Assembly (NCBI RefSeq): GCF_014648635.1
Contig: NZ_BMRM01000023.1
Span: 62,001 to 126,000, forward strand
Direction: 5' to 3'
DNA from: Streptomyces cinerochromogenes
GTDB lineage: Bacteria; Actinomycetota; Actinomycetes; Streptomycetales; Streptomycetaceae
Length of the DNA: 64,000 bases
Positions within the stretch are counted from its first letter, which is position 1. The number at the start of each line of letters is the position of its first letter. This document shows positions 54,421-62,788 of this stretch, one piece after another. Under the pieces are notes generated by a model. That model ran no database searches and had not been told where the DNA came from. It was given only the letters and a program-made list of their open reading frames with translations. The translations under genes were made by a program, and so were the position numbers.

Positions 54421-55655
54421 CCGCCACCCTGCCCGACATACGCCCCGCCGGCCCCGACTCCGCGCCCGGCTCCCGGCTGCGGGCCGCCGCCCGCCGGCAC
54501 GCACCCGTGCTCGCCATGTTCGGCACGCTGAAGCTGGCCGGTTTCTGCTCCTTCCTGTACCTGCTGTCCTCCGCCGGGGACTACCGCGGCAAGCACCCCC
54601 GGTTCGGCGGCGGAGCGCACGCCTGGGACGTGCTGGCCACCTGGGACGGCTGGTGGTACCAGCAGATCGCGCTGCACGGCTACGACCCGAAGCTCGTCCC
54701 GGTCCCGGGCGCCACCGGCCTGATCACGCTGGAGGGCAACTCTGCGGCGTTCTTCCCGCTGTACCCGGCCCTGATCCGGCTGACCTCGACGGTCACCGGC
54801 CTCGGCTCGTACGGCGCCGGACTGCTGGTCTCGATCCTCGCCTCCTTCGCCGCCGCCCTCGGCGTCTACGCCGTCGCCGAGCGCTTCGGCGGCCGGCGCG
54901 CCGGACTCGCGGCGGCCGGGCTCTGGGCGGTGTGGCCGGGCTCCGGCGTGGAGTGGGCGGTCTACTCCGACTCCCTCTACGTGGCCCTGGCCGCCTGGGC
55001 CTGCCACGCCGTCCTCACCCGCCGCTGGCTCACCGCCGGGGTACTCACCTTCGCGGCCGGCCTCAACCGGCCCACGGCCGCCGCGCTGATCGCCGCGCTC
55101 GGCGTGGCCGCGCTGCTCTCCCTGCGCCGCCGCGAGGACGGCGCGCTGCGCCCGCTGCTCGCCATGGCCCTGGCCCCGCTGGGGCTGCTCGGCTATCTGC
55201 TCTGGGTCGGCAACCGCATGGGCCAGCTGAACGGCTACTTCGAGCTCCAGTCGGGCGCCTGGGCCCACCAGTTCGACTACGGCAAGCAGACCTGGGACGT
55301 GCTGACGTCCGTCCCCGTGGGCAAGTTCGACTACCTCTTCGCGTACCCCTTCGCGGACGTCATCTCCGTCGGCGTCATCCTGCTCGCCTGCGCCCTGCTG
55401 CCCCTGCTGCTGCGGCTGCGCCCGCCGGCGGTGCTGGTCCTGTACACCGTCCTCACCCTCGTCCTGGTCCTCGGCAGCCAGCAGATCGTCGCCAACATCT
55501 CCCGCTATCTGCTGCCCTGCTTCCCCCTGTTCCTCCCCCTCGCGGTCGCCATGCGCCGCCTGAGCCTGCCCGTCCAGTGCACCCTGCTGGGCATCGCGGC
55601 ACTGGCCTCCGGCTCGTACGCGGGGTACGCGCTGTTCGAGCTGGGTGTGCCGTAG
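54417..55655 (+). CDS. Polytopic membrane glycosyltransferase (PIG-V/GT-C-like)
   Basis: This 412-aa integral membrane protein has about nine hydrophobic segments. The first extracytoplasmic loop carries WDVLATWDGWWYQQIALHGY, a WDGxxY signature of PIG-V-type mannosyltransferases, with the catalytic acid in WDGWWY. NSAAFFPLYP and VEWAVYSDSLYVAL follow. It would transfer a sugar from a polyprenyl-phosphate donor to an acceptor outside the membrane, plausibly the product of the overlapping family 2 gene. The start is a GTG at 54417 coupled to the preceding stop (GTGA). Confidence 0.88.
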   Translation: MTATLPDIRPAGPDSAPGSRLRAAARRHAPVLAMFGTLKLAGFCSFLYLLSSAGDYRGKHPRFGGGAHAWDVLATWDGWWYQQIALHGYDPKLVPVPGATGLITLEGNSAAFFPLYPALIRLTSTVTGLGSYGAGLLVSILASFAAALGVYAVAERFGGRRAGLAAAGLWAVWPGSGVEWAVYSDSLYVALAAWACHAVLTRRWLTAGVLTFAAGLNRPTAAALIAALGVAALLSLRRREDGALRPLLAMALAPLGLLGYLLWVGNRMGQLNGYFELQSGAWAHQFDYGKQTWDVLTSVPVGKFDYLFAYPFADVISVGVILLACALLPLLLRLRPPAVLVLYTVLTLVLVLGSQQIVANISRYLLPCFPLFLPLAVAMRRLSLPVQCTLLGIAALASGSYAGYALFELGVP

Positions 55656-56024
55656 GCCCGCCGGCGCCACTGCGTGGACGGGCAGCGGCGCGGTACCTGG
55701 CAGCCGACCGTCACAGGGCACGCCGGGTGTTCCGGCGGGGCACCGCCACCAAGCGCTGCTCGGTGGCGAGTAGACGCATATCCAACGAACTGTGGACTCG
55801 GTGCTAACGACCGCTCGAACAGCCGGCTGCATCATCGCAGTGAACGGTGAGGCGACCGAGCCGTGACGTGCCTCGGCGGACGGGTATGCACCGGCTTTCG
55901 CCATCCGTCACGTCGAGGTGGTGATCAACGTACCCCTGGGTGCGGGACACAGGTCATTCACGGCCGGGAGCCTGGCGAGCCGGCGCGTCCTGCCGGCTGC
56001 GGGGAATCGGGGAGGGCTGCACGC
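55656..56024. other. Gene-free stretch before the hydrolase cassette
   Basis: I find no convincing gene. Sequence around 55760-55860 is somewhat less GC-rich (CGCATATCCAACGAACTGTGG), as expected for a promoter of the cassette that starts at 56025. No T-run terminator, repeat or attachment-like site stands out. Confidence 0.5.
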
Positions 56025-56474
56025 GTGTCCTGGGACGAGTGGGAGCAGTTGAAGGCGGAGGCCGCGGCACGCGGCGCCACGCCTGTGCGGTTGGACCAGG
56101 TGGTGCCGGCCGGGAAGAAAGGCGGCAAGGCCGATGGTCTGCGGTCGGACATGAAGGTCTGGGCGAAGGCCGGCGAGGACACCAGGGGCTTGCAGGACGG
56201 CCTCGGCAAGGCGCTCGGGAAGATGGAGGACGGACAGGCGGGCCTGGCGGGCACGACCGGTTGCCTGTCCGCCGCCGCCCAGAAGGAGTTGTACGACTCC
56301 TGGAAGGAATACGTCGGCGAGGTGAACGGCCGCTGCGGCGAACTCGGCCGGCTGCTGGAGCGCGCGGGCCGCGATCTGTCGATGACCGACGGCGACGTGA
56401 GGGCCGCTCTGGGCAGGATCGGGGCCGAATACCACGACACCGAGGCCGTCGGCGGCCAGGCGAAGGACCGGTGA
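56025..56474 (+). CDS. WXG100-like helical hypothetical protein
   Basis: This 149-aa, probably helical, protein has an N-terminal stretch SWDEWEQLKAEAAARGATPV RLDQVVPAG, and a C-terminal half AAQKELYDSWKEYVGEVNGRC then LGRLLERAGRDLSMTDGDVR. Here W-x3-V-x4-C...L...L with a following Y/D-rich end recalls ESX-type WXG100 proteins, but the W-x-G turn is not exact. No signal peptide is present, as expected for ESX substrates. The start is a GTG at 56025 with GGAGGG 8 bases upstream. It overlaps the hydrolase gene by GTGA, implying a partner relation. The name is a fold guess only. Confidence 0.7.
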   Translation: MSWDEWEQLKAEAAARGATPVRLDQVVPAGKKGGKADGLRSDMKVWAKAGEDTRGLQDGLGKALGKMEDGQAGLAGTTGCLSAAAQKELYDSWKEYVGEVNGRCGELGRLLERAGRDLSMTDGDVRAALGRIGAEYHDTEAVGGQAKDR

Positions 56475-58261
56475 CGGCGGCCGTGGACATGGCGACGTTG
56501 AGGGCCCTCAGACCGTCCGAGTTCGAGGAGGCCGCGGACGGCTACCGGGCCATGAGCAGCACGGCGAGCGCGGCCAAGGACACGGTCGAGAACCAGATCC
56601 GCGCGGGCATCCGGAACCAGCTCGAAGGCGAGACGGCGGCTGCCGCCATGTGCGAGCTGAGCAAGCTGGGCCAGAACTTCCACTACGCGCAGACCGAGTG
56701 CGCGCTGATCAGCACCGCGCTGAACGCCTTCGCCTTCGACATGGCCGCGGCCAAGCGGAAGTTGGAGACCGCTGTGGCTGACGCCGAGGCAGCGGGATGC
56801 ACGGTGGGCGCGGACGGTTCGGTCACCTACCCGGCGGGCGGCAGGGAGGTCGACGGCAAGGTGCCCGAAGGAGGCACCGTGGCGGTCGGGCTGAGCCCGA
56901 AGGACTCGGGGGCGTCGGCACTCGACCGACAGGCCGCGCACCTCCATCCGAATCCGAACTTCGGCAAGGCGGTGGGGTTCGCCGACCGCATCGGCGATGC
57001 CCTGAAGGAAGCCGCGGACGCGGATGCCAAGTGGGCCCCGAAGCTGCGCGCGCTGAAGGCGGACGACGATCTGGTGGTGTCCGCACGGGACTGGTCGGAC
57101 ACCAAGTCGGACCAGGACGGAGTGGGTGACGCCGGGAAGAGGTACCTCGACTCCCTTCCGCAGCCGCCCAAGAACGGCGGTCCGAAGGACAACGCGGCCT
57201 GGTGGAAGGACCTCACCCCCGAGCAGCGCGCGGCATGGCTGTCCCTCCGCCCCGACAGCGTGGGCAGTCTCGACGGCCTGCCCTCCGCGGTCCGTGACGA
57301 GGCCAACCGTGTGGTGCTCGACGAGACCCTGGCCCGCTACCGGCTCGAACTCGCCTCCATTCCGAAACCGCCGTGGAACGACCTCGACGAGTTGAGGGAC
57401 TGGAACGCGAAGTACGGTGAGCGTCGCCACCACCTGAAGGCGTCCATCAAAGGCATGGAAGCCATTCACAGGCGCTTCGACGCGACGGGTGGTGTAGGAG
57501 GGCTCCCCGAAGCCTATCTGCTGGGATTCAGCCCTGCCGACGACGGCCGCGCGATCATCGCCAACGGAAACCCGGACACCGCGGACCACCAGGCCGTCTT
57601 CGTACCCGGTACGACTTCGAACCTGAGCGGCATCGGGGGCAACGTCGACCGGATGGTCAATCTTTGGCAGGTGGCCCACTCCAAGTCCGGCGGTCAGTCC
57701 GTCTCCACGATCACCTGGCTGGGTTACGACGCGCCCGACGAGGTCGCCAGGGACGCACGGCACGACAGCTACGCATACGACGGTGCACCGGCGTTCAACA
57801 GGTTCCTGGACGGCCTGGAGGTGTCCCACTCCGGTGATACGCCACCCCACCGGACCGTGATCGGCCACTCGTACGGATCGACCGTTATCGGTGCCGCAGC
57901 CCAGAAGGGGACCCTCAACGCCGACGACGTCGTCTTCGCGGGCAGTCCCGGTGTTCTGGTGTCCGGCGCCGACGAGATGGACGTCCCCGAGGGGCACGTG
58001 TGGAACGAAGAAGCCGACAGAGACTGGGTCCCGGAGCTTGGCGGCCCCTTCCTCGGCGGGGATTGGGGCATAACCCCGAGCGCCCACACCTTCGGTGCCC
58101 ATCAGATGACGACGGACACCTATGGGCACGGCAAGTACTGGGAGCCCTGCTCCGGCAGCCTGTTGAACCAGGCGCTGGTCGTGGTCGGGAAGGGCGACGA
58201 CGTGGAGCTGAAGCCGTGGCCCGACAAAACCTTCAATCCGCCCGGTTACTGGGTGAAGTAG
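56471..58261 (+). CDS. Alpha/beta hydrolase with helical N-terminal domain (PF06259-like, putative secreted effector)
   Basis: This 596-aa protein has residues 1-110 forming a helical module rich in Ala (RPSEFEEAADGYRAM, QLEGETAAAAMCELSKLGQN) of the type that precedes toxins in ESX-linked genes. A linker and helical middle follow, then the hydrolase domain, about 350-590: FVPGTTSNLSGIGGNVDRM, the nucleophile elbow VIGHSYGSTVIG with Ser467, DDVVFAGSPGVLV and the probable catalytic His in TYGHGKYW. This matches the alpha/beta hydrolase_8 family, whose substrate is unknown. No signal peptide is seen. The start is a GTG overlapping the previous stop. Confidence 0.85.
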   Translation: MTAAVDMATLRALRPSEFEEAADGYRAMSSTASAAKDTVENQIRAGIRNQLEGETAAAAMCELSKLGQNFHYAQTECALISTALNAFAFDMAAAKRKLETAVADAEAAGCTVGADGSVTYPAGGREVDGKVPEGGTVAVGLSPKDSGASALDRQAAHLHPNPNFGKAVGFADRIGDALKEAADADAKWAPKLRALKADDDLVVSARDWSDTKSDQDGVGDAGKRYLDSLPQPPKNGGPKDNAAWWKDLTPEQRAAWLSLRPDSVGSLDGLPSAVRDEANRVVLDETLARYRLELASIPKPPWNDLDELRDWNAKYGERRHHLKASIKGMEAIHRRFDATGGVGGLPEAYLLGFSPADDGRAIIANGNPDTADHQAVFVPGTTSNLSGIGGNVDRMVNLWQVAHSKSGGQSVSTITWLGYDAPDEVARDARHDSYAYDGAPAFNRFLDGLEVSHSGDTPPHRTVIGHSYGSTVIGAAAQKGTLNADDVVFAGSPGVLVSGADEMDVPEGHVWNEEADRDWVPELGGPFLGGDWGITPSAHTFGAHQMTTDTYGHGKYWEPCSGSLLNQALVVVGKGDDVELKPWPDKTFNPPGYWVK

Positions 58262-58278
58262 GAGAGCACCTGACGAGC

Positions 58279-58737
58279 ATGACTGGCAAAGACGACGATG
58301 TCCCGTACGCCGGCACCAGCACCTCAAGCGACGCCGCCGACGCGACGGAGAGGATTTCCAGCGGCATCTACGACCTGATCGGCGTCGAGGGGTCGGCGTC
58401 GGACAGTCGCGCGACAGTGACGGAGTGTCCGGGCAAGGATCCGGACAGGTACTTCCGGGTCCTCCACCCGTGGAGCTTCACCCCGGCGTCCTCCAGTGAC
58501 CTTGAGGCAGCCATGCAGCAACTCAGGGAGTCGCTGCCGAGGCACGGCTGGAAGATCGTCGAGTACGGACCGGACACCAGCAAGAACAAGAACCTCCGGC
58601 TGACGGCTGACAACGACGCGAAGAAGGCCGGCGTGCACATCGTTCAGATGGCGAAGGACAATCCTCCGATGCTGAGCGTGGATGTCGTCTCCGGCTGCTA
58701 CCAGGTTCCGGACGGGCAGGAAGTCGAGCACTTCTAG
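58279..58737 (+). CDS. Hypothetical partner protein of the hydrolase cassette
   Basis: This 152-aa protein is unfamiliar. It has a Ser/Asp-rich N-terminus, then SRATVTECPGKDPDRYFRVLHPWSF near residue 55, LRESLPRHGWKIVEYGPDT and KNKNLRLTADNDAKKAGVHI, ending VVSGCYQVPDGQEVEHF. Two cysteines (in TECPG and SGCYQ) could pair. No signal peptide or lipobox is visible, although similar proteins in this position are sometimes lipoproteins. The ATG at 58279 is 17 bases after the hydrolase stop, with GGAGAGCACC at some distance. It may be an immunity or chaperone-type partner; that is inference from position. Confidence 0.7.
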   Translation: MTGKDDDVPYAGTSTSSDAADATERISSGIYDLIGVEGSASDSRATVTECPGKDPDRYFRVLHPWSFTPASSSDLEAAMQQLRESLPRHGWKIVEYGPDTSKNKNLRLTADNDAKKAGVHIVQMAKDNPPMLSVDVVSGCYQVPDGQEVEHF

Positions 58738-58770
58738 CGCCCTCCCCCGGTGGTCACAGGGACTCGACCG

Positions 58771-60633
58771 CTAGGCCAGGCTGTCCCGCCACGCCTTGTG
58801 CAGGTCCGCGAAGCGGCCCGTGCCCTTGACGAGGTCGGCCGGGGGGCCGTCCTCGACGATGCGGCCGTGTTCCATCACCAGCACGCGGTCCGCGATCTCC
58901 ACGGTGGACAGCCGGTGGGCGATCACCACGGCGGTACGGCCCCGCAGCACCGTCGCCATGGCCCGCTGCACCGCCCGCTCCCCCGGGACGTCCAGCGAGC
59001 TGGTCGCCTCGTCCAGGATCAGCACCGCCGGGTCGGCGAGCAGCGCCCGGGCGAAGGCGACCAGTTGGCGCTGCCCGGCGGAGATGCGGCCGCCGCGCTT
59101 GCGGACGTCGGTGTCGTAGCCGTCGGGCAGCGCGCTGATGAACTCGTGCGCGCCGATCGCCTTCGCGGCCTGCTCGATCTCCTCACGGGTGGCGTCGGGC
59201 CGGCCGATCGCTATGTTGTCGGCGACCGTGCCGGAGAACAGGAACGCCTCCTGCGTCACCATGACCACCCCGCGCCGCAGTTCGGGGACCGGCAGCTCGC
59301 GCAGGTCCACGCCGTCCAGCAGCACCCGCCCGGCCGAGGGGTCGTAGAAGCGGGCCAGCAGCTTCGCCAGGGTCGACTTGCCGGCGCCGGTGGAGCCGAC
59401 GACGGCGACCGTCTGCCCGGCCGGCAGGGTCAGGTCGAAGCGGGGCAGCACCTCCCCTCCGGTGCGGTAGGCGAAGCGGACGCCGTCGAAGACCACCTCG
59501 CGGCCCGGGTAGCCGCCTTGCCGAGGGGGGAGTTCGCGGGGCTGGGACGGTTCCGGGACGGACGGGGTCTGGGCCAGCAGGCCGGCGATCTTCTCCAGGG
59601 ACGCGGCGGCCGACTGGTAGGAGTTCAGGAACATGCCGAGCCGGTCGATCGGGTCGTACAGCCGGCGCAGGTACAGCACCGACGCCGCCAGCACGCCCAG
59701 CTCCAGGGAGCCGGACGCCACCCGGTAGGCGCCCCAGAGCACGATCGCCGCGACCGCCGTGTTGGCCACCAGCCGGGAGCCGACCACATAGCGGGCCATC
59801 TCCAGCAGCGCGTTCCCGTTCACGCGCTCGTGCCGGGCGTTCAGCACCGCGAACTCGGCGTCGTTCACGGCCTCCCGGCGGAAGGCGCGCACCGGCCGGA
59901 TGCCGTTCATCGTCTCCACGAACTTCACGATCACCGCCGCGATCGCCGTGGACCGCGCCCGGTACACCCGCCCCGCGCGCCGCCGGTAGAGCCGGACCAG
60001 CAGGTACAGCGGCACGAAGGAGGCCACCGCGACCGCGCCGAGGCCGAGGTCCAGCCAGAGCAGCAGCGCCGAGATGTAGACGAAGGACAGGATGACGGTC
60101 ACCAGCTCCTGGAGCCCCTCGTCGAGGAGTTCGCGCAGCGACTCCACGTCCGTGGTGGAACGGGAGATCAGCCGGCCGGAGGTGTACCGCTCGTGGAAGT
60201 CGATGCTCAGCGCCTGCGCGTGCCGGAAGATCCGGCCCCTGAGGTCCAGCAGCACGTCCTGGCTGACCCGCGCGGAGGTCTCGATGAACGCGAACTGCAG
60301 CGCGCCCGAGGCGAGCGCGCACAGCAGATAGCCGGCGGCCACCGCGTACAGCGGGCCGTGCCGGTGGTCCCGGAACGCCGGTACGGCGCGGTCGATGGCG
60401 TACGCCACCAGCAGCGGGCCCGCCTGCACCGCCGCCTGCTGAAGCAGCAGCAGGAGCGTGGTCAGCGCGACCCGTGCGCGCAGGGGCGCGAGGAGGGAGC
60501 GCAGCAGGGCGGCCGTGGCGCCGGGCGGGCTGGGCAGCACGTCCCGGTCGACGTGGTCGCCCTCGTCGCCGGAGCCGTCCGGTCGGGCCGGTTCGTCGTC
60601 GGCGACGGCGGGGGTGGAGGTCGTGCTGGTCAA
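58771..60633 (-). CDS. ABC exporter half-transporter (membrane domain + ATPase), canonical ATPase site
   Basis: This 620-aa protein has six membrane segments (about residues 55-340) and a C-terminal ATPase: Walker A GSTGAGKST, Q-loop VMVTQEAFLF, signature RISAGQRQLVAFARAL (SAGQ in place of SGGQ), Walker B AVLILDEATSSLD with the catalytic Glu, and H-loop IAHRLST. The start is a TTG at 60633 that overlaps the stop of the partner gene as TTGA. The partner has a degenerate Walker B, so the two probably form one heterodimeric exporter of lipids, peptides or drugs. It is the downstream gene of the pair. Confidence 0.92.
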   Translation of the reverse strand: MTSTTSTPAVADDEPARPDGSGDEGDHVDRDVLPSPPGATAALLRSLLAPLRARVALTTLLLLLQQAAVQAGPLLVAYAIDRAVPAFRDHRHGPLYAVAAGYLLCALASGALQFAFIETSARVSQDVLLDLRGRIFRHAQALSIDFHERYTSGRLISRSTTDVESLRELLDEGLQELVTVILSFVYISALLLWLDLGLGAVAVASFVPLYLLVRLYRRRAGRVYRARSTAIAAVIVKFVETMNGIRPVRAFRREAVNDAEFAVLNARHERVNGNALLEMARYVVGSRLVANTAVAAIVLWGAYRVASGSLELGVLAASVLYLRRLYDPIDRLGMFLNSYQSAAASLEKIAGLLAQTPSVPEPSQPRELPPRQGGYPGREVVFDGVRFAYRTGGEVLPRFDLTLPAGQTVAVVGSTGAGKSTLAKLLARFYDPSAGRVLLDGVDLRELPVPELRRGVVMVTQEAFLFSGTVADNIAIGRPDATREEIEQAAKAIGAHEFISALPDGYDTDVRKRGGRISAGQRQLVAFARALLADPAVLILDEATSSLDVPGERAVQRAMATVLRGRTAVVIAHRLSTVEIADRVLVMEHGRIVEDGPPADLVKGTGRFADLHKAWRDSLA

Positions 60634-62408
60634 CGGGTGTCCTCCTGTTCCCCGGACATCAGGTGGGCGTACTCGGCGTTGTGGCGCAGCAGTTCCTGGT
60701 GGGTGCCGACGGCGGCGATCCGGCCGCCCGAGAGCAGGGCGACCCGGTCGGCGAGCAGCACGGTGGAGGGGCGGTGGGCCACGATGAGCGCGGTGGTGTC
60801 GGCGAGGACCCGGCGCAGGGCGGCCTCCACGGCGGCCTCCGTGTGCACGTCCAGGGCGGACAGCGGGTCGTCCAGCACCAGGAACTCCGGTCTGCCGACC
60901 ACCGCGCGGGCCAGCGCGAGCCGCTGGCGCTGGCCGCCGGAGAGGCTGAGGCCCTGTTCGCCCACCCGGGTGTCGGTGCCCTGCGGGAGCGCGTGCGCGA
61001 AGTCGGCCTGCGCGATGGCGAGGGCCCGGTCCAGCTCCGGCTTCCCGGCACCGTCGGGGGCGCCCATGAGCACGTTCTCGCCGACGCTCGCGGAGAAGAG
61101 GGTGGGTTCCTCGAAGGCCACGGCGACCTTGGTGCGCAGCTCCTCCCGGGACATGGCCGTGATGTCGACGCCGTCCAGGGTGATCCGGCCGGAGGTGACC
61201 TCGTGCAGTCTCGGCACGAGCGCGGTGAGCGTCGTCTTCCCGCTGCCGGTGGCCCCGACCAGGGCCATGGACTCGCCGGGGCGGATGTGCAGGTCGATGT
61301 GGGTGAGCAGGGGCGGGGAGCCGGGGGGTGCGTCGGGGTAGCGGAACGAGACGTCCTCGAAGCGGAGTCCGCGTGTCTCCGGCAGGCGCGGCCGAGCGGC
61401 CCGGTCTCCTCCCCGGTCCTCCGGCGCCTCGTCCATCACCTCGAAGTACCGCTCGGTCGCGGTCGCCGCCTCCTGGCTCATCGCCAGCAGGAACCCGATG
61501 GAGTCGACGGGCCAGCGCAGGGCGAGTGCCGTGCTCAGGAAGGCGACCAGCGTGCCCGCGGACAGGTCCCCGTCGGCCACCCGCACCGCGCCCAGCACCA
61601 GCGCGGCGCCGATCGCCACCTCGGGGAGGGTGACGATGACCCCCCAGATGGTGGCCAGCAGCCGCGCCTTGCGCAGTTCCGTGCCCCGCAGCCGGCCGGA
61701 CAGTTCACGGAACGCGCGGGCCTGGCTGCGGTGGCGGCCGAAGCCCTTGATGACGCGGATGCCGAGCACGCTCTCCTCGACCACCGTGGTCAGGTCGCCG
61801 ACCTGGTCCTGGGCGCGCCGCGCCACCTGCGCGTACCGCCGTTCGAAGACCACGCAGGTCCACATCACGGGGATGGCGGGCCCCAGGATGACCAGGCCCA
61901 GCACCCAGTCCTGGAGCAGCATGACGACCAGGCCGACGAGGATGGTGACCCCGTTGACGAGCAGGAACGTCAGCGGGAAGGCGAGGAACATGCGCAGCAG
62001 CATCAGGTCGGTCGTGCCCCGGGAGAGCAGCTGGCCGGACGCCCAGCGGTCGTGGAAGGCGACCGGCAGCCGTTGCAGCCGCCGGTACAGGTCCGCCCGC
62101 ATCTCCGCCTCGACGTGCGACAGCGGCCGGGCCACCAGCCAGCGCCGTATGCCGAACAGGACGGCCTCGGCGACGCCGAGCAGCAGCAGGCACAGCGCGC
62201 CGAGCCACACGCCCGCCGGGTCGCGGTCGGCCACGGGGCCGTCGACCATCCACTTCAGGACCAGCGGGATCACCAGTCCGGTGCAGGAGGCGACGACCGC
62301 GACGAAGGCGGCGGTCAACAGCCGCGCCCGTACCGGGCGGACGTACGGCCACAGCCGGAGCAGGGTGCGCACGGCGGATCGGTCGGTGGTTGCACGTGTC
62401 GTGGGCAT
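60630..62408 (-). CDS. ABC exporter half-transporter, degenerate ATPase site
   Basis: This 592-aa protein has an N-terminal membrane domain (RLLTAAFVAVVASCTGLVI and later segments to about residue 310) and an ATPase domain with Walker A GATGSGKTT, signature LSLSGGQRQRLALARAV, Walker B EFLVLDDPLSALD and H-loop VAHRPST. The residue after the Walker B Asp is Asp rather than Glu, and the H-loop neighbourhood is otherwise intact. This is the pattern of the non-catalytic half of TM287/288- or BmrCD-type heterodimers. The ATG at 62408 begins MPTTRATTDRSA. It overlaps the partner by TTGA. Confidence 0.92.
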   Translation of the reverse strand: MPTTRATTDRSAVRTLLRLWPYVRPVRARLLTAAFVAVVASCTGLVIPLVLKWMVDGPVADRDPAGVWLGALCLLLLGVAEAVLFGIRRWLVARPLSHVEAEMRADLYRRLQRLPVAFHDRWASGQLLSRGTTDLMLLRMFLAFPLTFLLVNGVTILVGLVVMLLQDWVLGLVILGPAIPVMWTCVVFERRYAQVARRAQDQVGDLTTVVEESVLGIRVIKGFGRHRSQARAFRELSGRLRGTELRKARLLATIWGVIVTLPEVAIGAALVLGAVRVADGDLSAGTLVAFLSTALALRWPVDSIGFLLAMSQEAATATERYFEVMDEAPEDRGGDRAARPRLPETRGLRFEDVSFRYPDAPPGSPPLLTHIDLHIRPGESMALVGATGSGKTTLTALVPRLHEVTSGRITLDGVDITAMSREELRTKVAVAFEEPTLFSASVGENVLMGAPDGAGKPELDRALAIAQADFAHALPQGTDTRVGEQGLSLSGGQRQRLALARAVVGRPEFLVLDDPLSALDVHTEAAVEAALRRVLADTTALIVAHRPSTVLLADRVALLSGGRIAAVGTHQELLRHNAEYAHLMSGEQEDTR

Positions 62409-62788
62409 CACTCGCGAGCGTACGGACCGCCACTGACAACGCCCACCGAGTTTTGGCCCAAGGCCCGCGCGGACGGGCTCGTGGAGCGGACCGGGGTGAC
62501 CTCGCCCGACCCCTCCGCCTCCTCCGTAAAGCGTCCGCATACCGAACATGAACATCCGGTCAACGGACCATTTCTGGCCAACTTTGTGACGCGGTCCTGA
62601 CAGACAGGGAGATCTCCTGCCACTCTTCCCTGGCCGACTCACAGCAACCCCACAGTTACTGCGCGTCTGCATGAGCCGGCTCCGCACCCGCACGTGGTTT
62701 TCGCGTAACGCCCTGTTCTGCCCGGACGTCCCAACCCACCGTCCGGTCTCCCCTGGCCGCGCGACACGCGGTCATGCAGAAGGAGTCA
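62409..62788. promoter_or_regulatory. Divergent promoter region of the ABC exporter and M4 protease genes
   Basis: No gene is evident in these 380 bases. The stretch 62530-62620 is clearly AT-richer than flanking DNA (for example CCATTTCTGGCCAACTTTGTG) and probably holds the protease promoter. AAGGAG at 62780-62785 is the protease ribosome site. Confidence 0.5.

Noticed and set aside
55656..56024. Attachment site or island boundary before the hydrolase cassette
   Set aside because: No tRNA, integrase or flanking direct repeat could be seen; the region is treated as a promoter gap.
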